A stretch of DNA of 64,000 nt from Methanomicrobiales archaeon HGW-Methanomicrobiales-3 (GCA_002839605.1 PGYK01000007.1:107297-171296); one strand, 5' to 3'. Counted from the first letter of the stretch, positions 1 through 8,108 are shown. Program-made: numbers and translations. Notes: generated by a model not told the origin, from the sequence alone.

Positions 1-143
1 CCCTCATCCCGGACGCGGGATTCGATGGATTCGACCAGTTCAAGGTAGGATACGCCTTCCCGGATCTCACGAGCCCCATCATTGAGGATCGCGGCTGCAA
101 TCCGGCCAGCCTCGCGGTATTTGTCAAATATTTCATCATTCAT
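1..143 (-). CDS. map: methionine aminopeptidase, type II, N-terminal part (cut by window edge)
   Basis: The first 47 codons read from an ATG at 141-143. The N-terminus (starts MNDEIFDKYREAGRIA, followed by an REGVSYLELVESIE stretch) is typical of the archaeal type II enzyme, which removes initiator Met from nascent proteins. The metal-binding residues lie outside the window. Its ATG overlaps the TGA of the upstream M24 peptidase gene (ATGA), so the two M24-fold enzymes are probably translated as one unit. Confidence 0.85.
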   Translation of the reverse strand, partial: MNDEIFDKYREAGRIAAAILNDGAREIREGVSYLELVESIESRVRDE

Positions 144-1267
144 AGAACAAGATCCTCGGAAAATTTTGTGAAGTTCGTAAACCCTGATTTCGTGACTGCT
201 CCGATATCCTCAAGCCTCACTCCGCCAATCTCCGGGTAATAGAGCCCGGGTTCGATCGTAATGACATTGCCCGTTTCAAGTGCTTTTCCCGCGGGACCTA
301 CTGTTGGCATCTCGTGAACCTGGAGACCGACGCCATGGCCGAGATTGTGGACAAACCCGCGGGTATCGCTGTGGTAGCCATGATCGCGGAAATAATCAAC
401 AACTCCCTGGTACAGATCTGCCCCGGACACCCCGGCCCGGGTGCGGGATATCGCCAGCCGTTTTGCGTCCCGCAGGGTTTCGTACATCTCCCGTATCTCG
501 TCAGAAGGTTCTCCTTTTACTACGGTACGGGTCATATCCGCGTAATGCCCGCTCTCGTCTTCGACCGGAAAGAGGTCGATGATGATTGGTTCGTCTGCAT
601 GGAGCGGACCGGAGCCGGTCATGTGGGGGATTGCGGTATCCTTCCCGCAGGAGACGATGGTGTCCACCGCGCTGCAGCCATGTTCAAGCAGTACGCAGTG
701 CATCGCATACCTCACCTGCTCTGATGTCAGGGGTTTATTATCGTGGTAGAGGATTCCCTTCTTAACCTTCGCATTCCTGATAAGGGTGATCGCATGCCCC
801 ATGGCAGTCTGGGTGATCTCCTGTACCCGTTTCATGGTCCTGATCTCGGATCCGGTCTTCTTTGCCCTCATTGCAAGTACCGTGCCGCTATCCACGACAA
901 CCGTGCAATGTTCCTCCAACGCCTGTGCGAGCGCCACCGGGAAATGGGGGGGCACCAGTATCGTTTTTCCGGCCTGACCTGCAATCATCCGTGCGGTTGC
1001 CTTGAGCGGATCCGTCTCAGTTTTCAAAATTTCGGGAAGACCTGCCTGCGCTCTCGTCATCACCGTGGCGGGCGATTCCCGGGCTGCGCGCACCGCCTCC
1101 ATCTGGGATACGATGATAGTTTCGTTCTCTTTCCCGTTCTTGAAACAGACAAACGGGTCACTGGTGACAAACCGGGTGATGTATCGCATGTCCGCATCCC
1201 GTGAAGATGCAAACATAACAAACGTGTCAGCGCCAGCAGTGATGAGCGCATCAGATAAAGGATCCAT
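140..1267 (-). CDS. M24-family metallopeptidase (Xaa-Pro aminopeptidase/dipeptidase-like)
   Basis: A 375-aa protein with a creatinase-like N-terminal half and a C-terminal pita-bread peptidase domain. All five expected metal ligands can be placed: Asp in IDLFP, Asp in ADMTRT, His in GHGVGLQVHE, Glu in IEPGLYYP and Glu in GGVRLEDIG. It should cleave X-Pro bonds in peptides in the cytoplasm with two metal ions. Its stop overlaps the start of map by 4 nt. The exact substrate (dipeptides or longer peptides) cannot be read from the sequence. Confidence 0.88.
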   Translation of the reverse strand: MDPLSDALITAGADTFVMFASSRDADMRYITRFVTSDPFVCFKNGKENETIIVSQMEAVRAARESPATVMTRAQAGLPEILKTETDPLKATARMIAGQAGKTILVPPHFPVALAQALEEHCTVVVDSGTVLAMRAKKTGSEIRTMKRVQEITQTAMGHAITLIRNAKVKKGILYHDNKPLTSEQVRYAMHCVLLEHGCSAVDTIVSCGKDTAIPHMTGSGPLHADEPIIIDLFPVEDESGHYADMTRTVVKGEPSDEIREMYETLRDAKRLAISRTRAGVSGADLYQGVVDYFRDHGYHSDTRGFVHNLGHGVGLQVHEMPTVGPAGKALETGNVITIEPGLYYPEIGGVRLEDIGAVTKSGFTNFTKFSEDLVL

Positions 1268-1327
1268 TACTCTAGTAGTGTACTGTGAAACGTCAAGTAC
1301 TTTTATTCCGCAGTTGACATACCTGTG

Positions 1328-1573
1328 ATGGATGCCAAAGCAAAAGAACAGTTCCGGTGGAAATTTTACAGTCTGGCGCTCCAGTTGAATGCGATCATTC
1401 TGCTTGTGGCTCTTGCGATCCTTGCCCTCTTCCTTGCACCGGCATCGTTCAGGTACCCGGCTGTTGCGGTCCTGCTCATTGCCGCGGCGGTTCTTGGATA
1501 TTCCTTCCAGAAAAAATATTACACCACCAAGGCATGGCTTGATGAGCAGCCGGATAAAAAGGATGATGAGTAA
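1328..1573 (+). CDS. small two-TM membrane protein, function unknown
   Basis: About 81 aa. A charged N-terminus is followed by two hydrophobic segments (about residues 18-38 and 42-58) joined by a short loop, then a basic and acidic soluble tail ending DKKDDE. An in-frame GTG lies one codon upstream of the chosen ATG. No family is recognised. It is followed 35 nt later by a small winged-helix regulator on the same strand, and the two may be co-transcribed. Confidence 0.65.
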   Translation: MDAKAKEQFRWKFYSLALQLNAIILLVALAILALFLAPASFRYPAVAVLLIAAAVLGYSFQKKYYTTKAWLDEQPDKKDDE

Positions 1574-1608
1574 CTCTCGCGATTGAGATTAGTAATCAGG
1601 AGCATGTC

Positions 1609-1893
1609 ATGCTGGACAAGATGAAGGATGAGATTGAACTGCTGAGCCGCCACCTGGATGTTGCGCGCGCAGTTGCAGAACACCAGCCGATTGGGATCAT
1701 GAAACTCTCCGAACTGCTGGATCTTCCCTCACACCGGATCCGGTACTCGCTACATGTTCTTGAGCAGGAAGGGTACATTCGTGCATCCCCGGAGGGGGCG
1801 GTTGCTACACCCCGGACGCTGGACCTCTTCGAGGATCTCAACGAGAGCATTGATGCCATCGTTCACCTGCTGGAATCGATGAAGCGGAACTGA
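1609..1893 (+). CDS. small winged-helix transcriptional regulator
   Basis: 94 aa. Residues 20-65 read as a winged helix: a helix containing KLSELLDLPSHRIRYSLHVLEQEGYI, then a short wing with ASPEGAVATP. The C-terminal helix (DLNESIDAIVHLLESM) looks like a dimerisation coil. A GGAG lies a few bases before the ATG. Small regulators of this kind are frequent in Methanomicrobia. No effector domain is present and the target is unknown. Confidence 0.7.
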   Translation: MLDKMKDEIELLSRHLDVARAVAEHQPIGIMKLSELLDLPSHRIRYSLHVLEQEGYIRASPEGAVATPRTLDLFEDLNESIDAIVHLLESMKRN

Positions 1894-1999
1894 ATGTTCG
1901 TTGAGCCGATCGACAGGTCCGGCACACGCCCGCAGCAACACCACCATAGTTACCTTTAAACGTACCCAAAAAGAATATTTTAGGGCGCAACAGGCGCAT

Positions 2000-2072
2000 G
2001 CCTCCCTAACTCAGTTGGTAGAGTGTCGGACTGTTAATCCGAATGTCACAGGTTCGAGCCCTGTGGGGGGCG
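2000..2072 (+). tRNA. tRNA-Asn (GTT)
   Basis: Cloverleaf with acceptor GCCTCCC paired to GGGGGGC (one T-G pair), anticodon loop CTGTTAA giving GTT, and T-arm ACAGG-TTCGAGC-CCTGT. CCA is not encoded. A TATA-like ctttaaacg lies upstream near 1953. Confidence 0.95.
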
Positions 2073-2078
2073 CTTTGG

Positions 2079-2153
2079 GGGCCCGTAGCTCAGTCCGGTT
2101 AGAGCGCCCGGCTCATAACCGGGCGGTCATGGGTTCGAATCCCTTCGGGCCCA
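2079..2153 (+). tRNA. tRNA-Met (CAT), elongator type
   Basis: Acceptor GGGCCCG pairs with CGGGCCC and the anticodon loop is CTCATAA. The anticodon stem lacks the three G-C pairs of initiator tRNA, so it is elongator Met or, less likely, Ile2 with a lysidine/agmatidine-type C34. It starts 6 nt after tRNA-Asn, so the two are probably one transcript. Confidence 0.88.
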
Positions 2154-2163
2154 CTGTCAGGTC

Positions 2164-2173
2164 TTTTTTTTTT
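2164..2173 (+). terminator. T-run terminator after the tRNA pair
   Basis: A run of ten T residues 10 nt past tRNA-Met. Archaeal RNA polymerase terminates at such tracts. Confidence 0.6.
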
Positions 2174-2222
2174 AGAAATTATTTGAAAACGTTTCTATAA
2201 CGGGAACTGCATATCGGGACTC

Positions 2223-3254
2223 ATGAAGTGTCCGGTATGCGGAATGGACTGCGTCAAGTCGGCAAAAGATCTGCTTGCCACGCTCTCAACCGTTTTCCAG
2301 CCGTGCCCGGAATGCAGTGTTCGTTCGCTTGACAAACGCAGGCCGCATACGCAGCTTGATTATGCCGCGCCCTGCTCCTGCGGGAAGCGGTTCATCGATG
2401 AAGTCTTTGCCCATATCTATGTCATTATGGTAGAGGAAGGCGATCTTTCCCTAACTGATCCGCTTATTGCTGCCGGCTCTCCTCTCATTCACCCTGGTGT
2501 GGCCATGGATCGCCCGCCATTCCTGCCAATTAACTCGCTGGTCCTCCTCTCGTCCCGCGTCACGAAAAAGACTGCAGAGAGGCTGGTTGGGGAGGTGCCG
2601 GAGGTGCGGGGAGTAGTCAGGACTGGCGATTTTATCCCGGGGATCGCAAACCCGGACCTGAACACGGTTCCCCGCGTGTACGAACTCCTTGCCGGGTGTG
2701 ATGTCAGGGCAGATATTTTCCCGCTCCCCACCGGCCCGCTGGTCATTTACAAGCAGCAGTCCCTGATCCATATCGAGTTTCCGCGTGCAGGGTACCCGAA
2801 GCTCCTCTCGGTTATCCGCCATGTTGGGGATCCCCCCGTTTCTCACTTTGTCGATGCCTTCAGTGGTGTCGGGACGCTTGGCCTGGCCGCCGCGTGTCTT
2901 GGCGTTCCACACGTAATCCTGAACGATGCATGGTATGCCTCGGCATTCTGGTCCGCGTTCAATCTTGAAGTGAACCGCGAGTACCTGAAGATACAAAGGG
3001 TCAGGATATTCGAGCAGATCGATGACATGCAGAAGCATCCGGTCAGCCGGGAGCAGATTAAGATCGCAGAAACGGAAGGTGATCAGATTATCGAAGTATA
3101 CCAGGGCGATTTCCATGCCCTGCCCACGGTCATTCCCCCCAATTCAGGACCGATGACGGTCCTTGATATTTTTAACAAAAAGGATCCCGCGGCACTTCAG
3201 GCAATCCAGCAGGAGTGGATTACGACTGTTGGTGGCGATGTGTTTGTTCCTTGA
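2223..3254 (+). CDS. Zn-ribbon protein with methyltransferase-like domain, methanogen conserved
   Basis: 343 aa. The N-terminus carries two cysteine knuckles (CPVCGMDC and CPEC, residues 3-34), then CSCGKRF. A middle domain follows. About residues 208-240 resemble SAM-methyltransferase motif I (DAFSGVGTLGLAAA), followed by ILNDAWY, where an acidic residue typically contacts SAM. The catalytic NPPY/DPPY motif is not evident, so methyltransferase activity is an inference. It sits alone between the tRNA pair and 7S RNA. Confidence 0.6.
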   Translation: MKCPVCGMDCVKSAKDLLATLSTVFQPCPECSVRSLDKRRPHTQLDYAAPCSCGKRFIDEVFAHIYVIMVEEGDLSLTDPLIAAGSPLIHPGVAMDRPPFLPINSLVLLSSRVTKKTAERLVGEVPEVRGVVRTGDFIPGIANPDLNTVPRVYELLAGCDVRADIFPLPTGPLVIYKQQSLIHIEFPRAGYPKLLSVIRHVGDPPVSHFVDAFSGVGTLGLAAACLGVPHVILNDAWYASAFWSAFNLEVNREYLKIQRVRIFEQIDDMQKHPVSREQIKIAETEGDQIIEVYQGDFHALPTVIPPNSGPMTVLDIFNKKDPAALQAIQQEWITTVGGDVFVP

Positions 3255-3304
3255 CCTCCGTTACGGATGGATGCAATGAAGCCCTGCACGGGTTCCGGTA
3301 AAAA

Positions 3305-3313
3305 GCCTTTATT
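3305..3313 (+). promoter_or_regulatory. TATA-like box for 7S RNA
   Basis: gcctttatt lies about 25-30 nt before the inferred 5' end of 7S RNA, the usual archaeal TATA-to-start distance. Confidence 0.45.
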
Positions 3314-3334
3314 CAGCTGTGAACATAGGTATAT

Positions 3335-3612
3335 GGGGACTAGCCCGGGTGGCTCGGCGTCACTTGTAACCCGAAACCGTCGGTACGCGGGGGGCGAAGT
3401 TTGACCGAGGCTGCATTCGGCCTGCGGGAGCTTGCGCGTTCTGACGTTGAAACCTCGTCCCATGAGGTCGATGGCCAGGTATCAAAATTCCGGAGGGAAT
3501 GGCGACCTGTTGCTGCGGGGACCGGTTCAGGCCCGGAAGGGAGCAGACTTACCGTAGACATTCGGCGCCCATGGGGTAACGGGGCCATTCGGCGCCCATG
3601 GGGTAACGGGGC
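3335..3612 (+). ncRNA. ffs: 7S (signal recognition particle) RNA
   Basis: The gene-free stretch between the methyltransferase-like gene and mdh carries archaeal SRP RNA hallmarks. Near the 5' end, gggtggctcgg followed by cacttgtaacccga forms the Alu-type domain. Near 3519-3546, gttcaggcccggaagggagcag is the helix 8 SRP54-binding loop. The long helix 5 strands lie between. The 3' terminal segment is present twice in tandem (3559-3585 and 3586-3612), so the mature 3' end could be near 3585 or 3612. Ends are approximate. Confidence 0.88.
3559..3612 (+). repeat. 27-bp perfect tandem duplication at the 3' end of 7S RNA
   Basis: Two identical 27-nt copies abut at 3585/3586, each starting cattcggcgcccatgggg and ending taacggggc. 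Each ends in GGGGC, which could pair with the GCCC near 3343, so either copy could close the terminal helix. Confidence 0.95.
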
Positions 3613-3684
3613 GGAGGATGAATGTTTAAGCAAACGCAGAAACGTACAGTCGACCGATAACACGTCCCCATTCTTACGATTACT

Positions 3685-4632
3685 ATGGCAAAAGTGACCA
3701 TTCTTGGCGCAACGGGCAATGTCGGGATGTTTGCAGCCCACGCAATTTCCGCCATCCCTCATGTTGATGAGATCCTTCTTTTTGGCAGGAAAGGGCGCGA
3801 AGGTCTTCTTAAAGGGATTACTCAGGATCTCTGCGACTCATTTGCTGCACGGGGCACGGATATCAAGGTTACCTGGAGTACCAACCTGCGGGATACCGTT
3901 GGATCCGAAGTTTTCGTGATGACCGTGGGTACACCGCGCGCCCCGGGGCAGGACCGGATGGATCTTGCACTGGAGAATGCACGTATTGTTGCCCCGCTCT
4001 CGCGGAAGATTGCTGAAATTGCACCATCCTGCAAGATCCTTGTTGTCACCAACCCGGTCGATGTCATGACATGTGTTGCCCTGAAATATTCAGGACTCAG
4101 CCCAACCCAGGTATTCGGTCTTGGCACGCATCTTGATTCCATGCGCCTGAAATCGCAGATCGCATCGCATTTCAAGGTTCACGTGAGTGAAGTTCATACG
4201 CGTATTATTGGTGAACACGGGGAAAGTATGGTCCCGCTCTGGTCTGCAACCTCGATCGGAGGCATCAAGATCTCAAACCTGCCGGCATTCTCAAATCTTC
4301 CGGTACAGGAGATTACTGAGTCTGTACGGAAAGGCGGCCAGTCTATCATCCAGGACAAGGGGTCAACCGTGTACGGGCCCGGGGAAGCGATATCAACGCT
4401 CGTCCGAACCGTTCTCTCCGATGAAAACCGTATCCTGACCGTATCCGCGTTTATCAAAACGGAAGTGCATGGGATTGGCGATGTCTGTATTGGTGTTCCG
4501 GCGCGTATCAACCGCAATGGTGTCTTTCCGATCGCGATCCGCATTGATGAAACTGAAGTCATCGCATTCCGCGAATCGGCGGAAAAAATCAGGGAAATCA
4601 CCCGGATTGTTTTAAAAAGCCTTGAAGAATAA
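3685..4632 (+). CDS. mdh: malate dehydrogenase (LDH/MDH family)
   Basis: 315 aa, normal family length. The Rossmann motif GATGNVGMFAA sits at residues 8-18 and NPVD near 123. The catalytic His lies in GEHGES near 178. The substrate loop GTPRAPGQDR has Arg (near 85) where lactate dehydrogenases have Gln, which favours malate/oxaloacetate over lactate/pyruvate. It would reversibly oxidise malate in the incomplete reductive branch methanogens use for biosynthesis. A TATA-like tgtttaagc precedes it, and the very short leader suggests weak or no Shine-Dalgarno use. Confidence 0.92.
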   Translation: MAKVTILGATGNVGMFAAHAISAIPHVDEILLFGRKGREGLLKGITQDLCDSFAARGTDIKVTWSTNLRDTVGSEVFVMTVGTPRAPGQDRMDLALENARIVAPLSRKIAEIAPSCKILVVTNPVDVMTCVALKYSGLSPTQVFGLGTHLDSMRLKSQIASHFKVHVSEVHTRIIGEHGESMVPLWSATSIGGIKISNLPAFSNLPVQEITESVRKGGQSIIQDKGSTVYGPGEAISTLVRTVLSDENRILTVSAFIKTEVHGIGDVCIGVPARINRNGVFPIAIRIDETEVIAFRESAEKIREITRIVLKSLEE

Positions 4633-4662
4633 GAAAAAAAATGTTTCAGGATATCCTGAAAA

Positions 4663-4920
4663 TCAGGTTAATGTTACTTCAAGAATTTCTGCCCGTTCGA
4701 CACCCGGAATTGCGCCAAGGGTCTTTTCGAGCATATCGGTTTCGCCACCGGCATCGTTCACAACTGCAATGAATTTGATTGACTTGAGCCCGAAGCCGAT
4801 CGGCTCTTCCGTGACATCCTGGATGCCCGGAAGTTTCTCCTTGAGCGTTGCCTTGAGCTGTTCAAGGTCTACTTCGGGTGATTCGGGCATGACCCGCATG
4901 ATAACGGCTACACTGCCCAT
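4663..4920 (-). CDS. ef1b: translation elongation factor aEF-1 beta
   Basis: 85 aa, the length of archaeal EF-1 beta. It has the conserved start MGSVAVIMRVMPES, the central PIGFGLKSIKF motif and the C-terminal ILEVTLT. It is the nucleotide exchange factor for aEF-1 alpha. The gene for a small Zn-ribbon protein lies 3 nt upstream on the same strand, the conserved archaeal arrangement. Confidence 0.95.
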   Translation of the reverse strand: MGSVAVIMRVMPESPEVDLEQLKATLKEKLPGIQDVTEEPIGFGLKSIKFIAVVNDAGGETDMLEKTLGAIPGVERAEILEVTLT

Positions 4921-4923
4921 GCT

Positions 4924-5085
4924 TCACGGTCCCCCAAATCCACATTTCGGGCAGACGTAGGGAATGCTCTGTTCCCGGCACCGGTAGCACCGGCTGATCT
5001 CCTTACCGCACGCGGGGCAACCGAACTTGGTTGCGCCCTCTTCTGCAAGCGGAGCGCTGCAGGATGTACACTTCGTATCTGACAT
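4924..5085 (-). CDS. small Zn-ribbon protein partnered with aEF-1 beta
   Basis: 53 aa with five CxxC knuckles (CTSC, CPAC, CYRC, CPKC and an overlapping arrangement), enough for two zinc ribbons. The start at MSDTKC is chosen because the reading frame farther upstream has no family character and the ATG sits 3 nt before a usual spacing to ef1b. Members of this archaeal family are found next to aEF-1 beta. Their role is unsettled, though a translation link is inferred. Confidence 0.85.
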   Translation of the reverse strand: MSDTKCTSCSAPLAEEGATKFGCPACGKEISRCYRCREQSIPYVCPKCGFGGP

Positions 5086-5128
5086 TGATGCTCCTCCACG
5101 GATTCCTATAATATTTCTCTTGGAACCT

Positions 5129-5752
5129 TTAAAAGGTTGTACCGATTTGGGTGCCGGAAACCGGCTCCCCATGTAAAAAAGCTGCAACGCGATCCGTTCT
5201 CGTCCCGTTGATGATCGTGGTTCTGATGGTGTGTTTGAGGACATAGGGAATGAAGCAGGGATCGACCACCTCTGTTTCAACGCGCCCGGATATTATTCCT
5301 GCAAGGGAGTTGTTCACCAGTATCCCGTCAACGGATTTGAGGACCAGGAGATCAAGGCTGAGCCGTCCTGCCACCCATGCCGCAATGGTATCTGACGTGA
5401 CATCCCACGAGTGAGGCAGCGGATCGAAGTGGCGGATACAGCGGTACGGGAGCAGGACTTCAGTTTTCCCGGAAATGGAGATCTGGTCTGTTATTGGTAC
5501 CCCGAACGTGGAGATATAGTTCCCAAACCGGTCCATCATCCGGATTGCACTCCAGTGTGCATCATCATCAGGCAATGAGAGGGCCCGGATCTCATCCGCA
5601 AACCGCCCGCCGCCCGGGACGATCAGGAGTGGGCGTTCGGATTGACAAAAAACCTGTGCAAGGTCAGCGACATGATGATACAGGCTTCCTCCCAGTTTCA
5701 CTACGATGGGCGTCGCGTTCGGGAAGTATTCCGGTTTGCTGGGCATGAGCAT
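5129..5752 (-). CDS. amino-acid-kinase-fold kinase, MfnE-like (methanofuran biosynthesis)
   Basis: 207 aa. It has VVKLGGSLY (phosphate loop), VPGGGRFADE, a HWSAIRMMDRFG segment, SWDVTSDTIAAWVA and a C-terminal INGTRTDRV. This matches the archaeal group related to aspartokinase and UMP kinase that includes MfnE, the kinase acting on 5-(aminomethyl)-3-furanmethanol phosphate in methanofuran synthesis. The assignment to MfnE rather than another member is by family resemblance. A second in-frame ATG two codons in is an alternative start. Confidence 0.65.
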   Translation of the reverse strand: MLMPSKPEYFPNATPIVVKLGGSLYHHVADLAQVFCQSERPLLIVPGGGRFADEIRALSLPDDDAHWSAIRMMDRFGNYISTFGVPITDQISISGKTEVLLPYRCIRHFDPLPHSWDVTSDTIAAWVAGRLSLDLLVLKSVDGILVNNSLAGIISGRVETEVVDPCFIPYVLKHTIRTTIINGTRTDRVAAFLHGEPVSGTQIGTTF

Positions 5753-5802
5753 CTAAGAATAAATCGTTATATTATATATCGATCCAGACGTACCGTACTG
5801 GT
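5753..5802. promoter_or_regulatory. 50-bp bidirectional promoter region
   Basis: The two divergent genes are separated by 50 bp holding one AT-rich block (ttatattatatatcga, about 5768-5783). That block is at TATA distance from both ATGs, so both transcripts would be leaderless or nearly so. Confidence 0.5.
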
Positions 5803-7467
5803 ATGCGCCGGTTGTTCGGGATTGTCCTGTTCCTCATGGTATGTGTCGGTACCGGGACAGCAGTCCTCATCACCGAATTCTGCCCGGATCCGTACCTTCA
5901 TGATGACGCGGATGAGTATATTGTCCTTTCCGGTAACGGTGTGCTGGACGGTTTTATCATCTCGGATGGCAGGGGCGGGTTCCGGTTCCCGCCCGGCGCA
6001 ACTCTCTGCGGAACGCTGACGGTTGCGCGCAGCGGACCCGCGTATCGTGAAAGCCATGGCATTTTTCCGGATTTTGAATGGATTGATTATTCCATGGAAG
6101 TGCCTGATGTAATTCCTGGCAAACCCCTGCGCCTTGCAAATAGCGGGGATATGCTTATGCTCTACGAAGATGGGGTCCTGGTCCAGAACATATCGTGGCC
6201 CGGCGATGTCAGGGCGCGTGAGGGGCAGGTGCATTATCTTGAGGATAATGTGTGGGATCCCCGGCCCCTCCTGTTGGGACAATCCCGGTTTGAACCCGCC
6301 TCATTTTCTGATGTGCGAGGTACGGCATTTGTCTCACCGGACTCGTCAGGTGGGGTCATGATGGCAGCGGTGAATGCAGCAACTGATGAAATCCTTCTCA
6401 ACATCTATGAGTTTTCAAGCCCGGAGATAGCAGAATCGCTCATTGCAGCAAAAGGCCGGAATGTTGATGTTATCGTTCTTGTGGAGGGTGGCCCGGTCGG
6501 GGGAATCAGTTCCGAAGAGAAGGCGGTACTCTGGCAGTTGAACCAGAGCGGAATTCCGGTCTATGCAATGGCTCCTGTGACTGGACAACATGCACCGTAC
6601 CGGTATGATCACGCAAAATATCTGATCATCGACCGCCGGGCGATTCTTCTCACCAGCGAGAATTTCAAGTACAGTGGTTTTCCCCCGGAAGGGATGAGCG
6701 GGAACCGGGGATGGGGAGTGTATCTTGAGGATCCGGATCTTGCGCGCTATTTCATTGACGTGTTCCTGTTCGATCTCCATGATGCATCGGTTAAACCCTA
6801 TGCCGGGACATTGGGGAATCCTGAATCTCCCCCCACTCATGAACGCCCGGGAAAATTCATGCCCATGCAGTTTGCCGGAGCATCTGTCCGGCCGGTTATT
6901 GCCCCGGATACCAGCCGTGAGATCCTGGATCTTATCGGATCAGCCAGGAGCAGCATCGAGATCGAGCAGGCGTACATCACGAACGAAACACCACTCACAT
7001 TCAACCCGTATCTTGCGGCGGCCATCAATGCATCGCGTCGGGGGGTTCACGTCCGGGTTCTTCTGGATTCTTACTGGTACAACACGGAGGATCCCGTGGA
7101 CAACGACGAGATGGTTGCCCTGATTAACCATGTCGGCATGGTCGAACAGATCCCGCTTGAGGCGCGGTGCGCGGATCTCACGACAACCGGGCTGGATAAA
7201 ATTCACAATAAGGGGGTAATTGTGGATGACCAGAAAGTCCTGGTCAGCAGCATCAACTGGAACAGTAACTCGCCGAATTTCAACCGGGAAGCAGGAATTA
7301 TCATCGACCATCCGGGCGTTGCCCGGTACTTTAAGGATGTTTTCGATGATGACTGGGCACCTGCGATAAAGAGCCCCGGGTATGGATTTGACTGGCTAAA
7401 AATTTCGATCGTGTGTGTCGTTATCGCCCTATTACTGGTGCTGTACTACCGTCGTCATGTCCGCTGA
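5803..7467 (+). CDS. secreted, membrane-anchored phospholipase D-like protein with lamin-tail-like N-terminus
   Basis: 554 aa. A signal peptide spans residues 1-20. Residues 20-150 look like a beta-rich lamin-tail domain (LITEFCPDP start, SGNGVLDGFIISD). Two PLD catalytic motifs follow: HAKYLIID near residue 268 and HNKGVIVD near 468, each with the downstream Ser/Asn (TSENF, SSINW). A C-terminal TM helix (about 529-547) ends in basic residues. The active site would be outside the membrane. The fold cleaves phosphodiesters in lipid or nucleic acid, and an extracellular nuclease is as likely as a lipase. Confidence 0.82.
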   Translation: MRRLFGIVLFLMVCVGTGTAVLITEFCPDPYLHDDADEYIVLSGNGVLDGFIISDGRGGFRFPPGATLCGTLTVARSGPAYRESHGIFPDFEWIDYSMEVPDVIPGKPLRLANSGDMLMLYEDGVLVQNISWPGDVRAREGQVHYLEDNVWDPRPLLLGQSRFEPASFSDVRGTAFVSPDSSGGVMMAAVNAATDEILLNIYEFSSPEIAESLIAAKGRNVDVIVLVEGGPVGGISSEEKAVLWQLNQSGIPVYAMAPVTGQHAPYRYDHAKYLIIDRRAILLTSENFKYSGFPPEGMSGNRGWGVYLEDPDLARYFIDVFLFDLHDASVKPYAGTLGNPESPPTHERPGKFMPMQFAGASVRPVIAPDTSREILDLIGSARSSIEIEQAYITNETPLTFNPYLAAAINASRRGVHVRVLLDSYWYNTEDPVDNDEMVALINHVGMVEQIPLEARCADLTTTGLDKIHNKGVIVDDQKVLVSSINWNSNSPNFNREAGIIIDHPGVARYFKDVFDDDWAPAIKSPGYGFDWLKISIVCVVIALLLVLYYRRHVR

Positions 7468-7530
7468 ACCGGTAAATGGGGGATCCGGCCTCCGACAACG
7501 ACAATGGAATGGTAAAAGAGGATCAGAATT

Positions 7531-7839
7531 TCAGGGTTTCTTTCGTGCACACTGGCACACATCGCAGAGATTAACATCACTCACGCCGGTTACGACAGCA
7601 AGTGCCCAGCGATCGATGATCGCGTCGAGTTCTGTGGAGACCTCCACTTCACCTGCACCCCGTTTCCTGCTCAGGTATTGCGATACTGCTGCACGGGAAA
7701 CCCCAAGCCGCTTTGCGGCGTCACTCTGGCTGAGCTCGTGCTTCTGGACAAGGCGTGATACCATCTCTGCCCTCATTGAGGGCAACAGGCTTCGCACCAT
7801 GGTGTCGCAGTGCATGAGGGTACAGGTGTGCCTGGTCAT
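7531..7839 (-). CDS. HTH transcriptional regulator with C-terminal cysteines
   Basis: 102 aa. A central helix-turn-helix (LSQSDAAKRLGVSRAAVSQYLSRKR, about residues 36-60) is followed by a helix and then a CDVCQC motif near the end, with more Cys near the start (CTLMHC). The Cys set could bind a metal or an Fe-S cluster. It overlaps the upstream HTH gene by 4 nt, so two DNA-binding proteins come from one transcript. It resembles a small archaeal HTH family of unknown targets. Confidence 0.75.
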   Translation of the reverse strand: MTRHTCTLMHCDTMVRSLLPSMRAEMVSRLVQKHELSQSDAAKRLGVSRAAVSQYLSRKRGAGEVEVSTELDAIIDRWALAVVTGVSDVNLCDVCQCARKKP

Positions 7840-8081
7840 ACGAATGCGGTCTGGGGTTTGCAGGTTTCTGGTGTTTTCTGCTGGTAGATGATCTGCCGTG
7901 CATCACGGAAGTTAAACTTCTCGATGATCAACTGGCGTTCTTTGAGTTTCTTTAAAGCATACCGCACCGTTCGCGGTGCAAGGTGGGTCTTTTCAACAAG
8001 GTCCTTGTGGGTCATAGCCCCACCCGCATCCAGGATTGCCAGCACCGTCTTTGACGATGGTGGTAACGTTGTAGGATACAT
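7836..8081 (-). CDS. winged-helix transcriptional regulator (MarR/TrmB-like DNA-binding domain)
   Basis: 81 aa made almost wholly of a winged helix: LDAGGAMTHKDLVEKTHLAPRTVRYALKKLKERQLI at residues 17-52, wing DARQIIYQ. It is the first gene of the two-regulator unit. Its start lies 5 bp from a perfect 23-bp palindrome (8086-8108), which suggests that it or its partner represses this promoter. No ligand domain is visible. Confidence 0.75.
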   Translation of the reverse strand: MYPTTLPPSSKTVLAILDAGGAMTHKDLVEKTHLAPRTVRYALKKLKERQLIIEKFNFRDARQIIYQQKTPETCKPQTAFV

Positions 8082-8085
8082 AGTA

Positions 8086-8108
8086 ATATGTTAACACTGT
8101 TAACATAT
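8086..8108. promoter_or_regulatory. perfect palindrome, probable operator
   Basis: ATATGTTAACA, one base, then TGTTAACATAT: 11-bp arms with no mismatch. It lies between the HTH unit and the divergent OB-fold gene and overlaps where TATA or start sites for the HTH unit would be. Confidence 0.65.
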
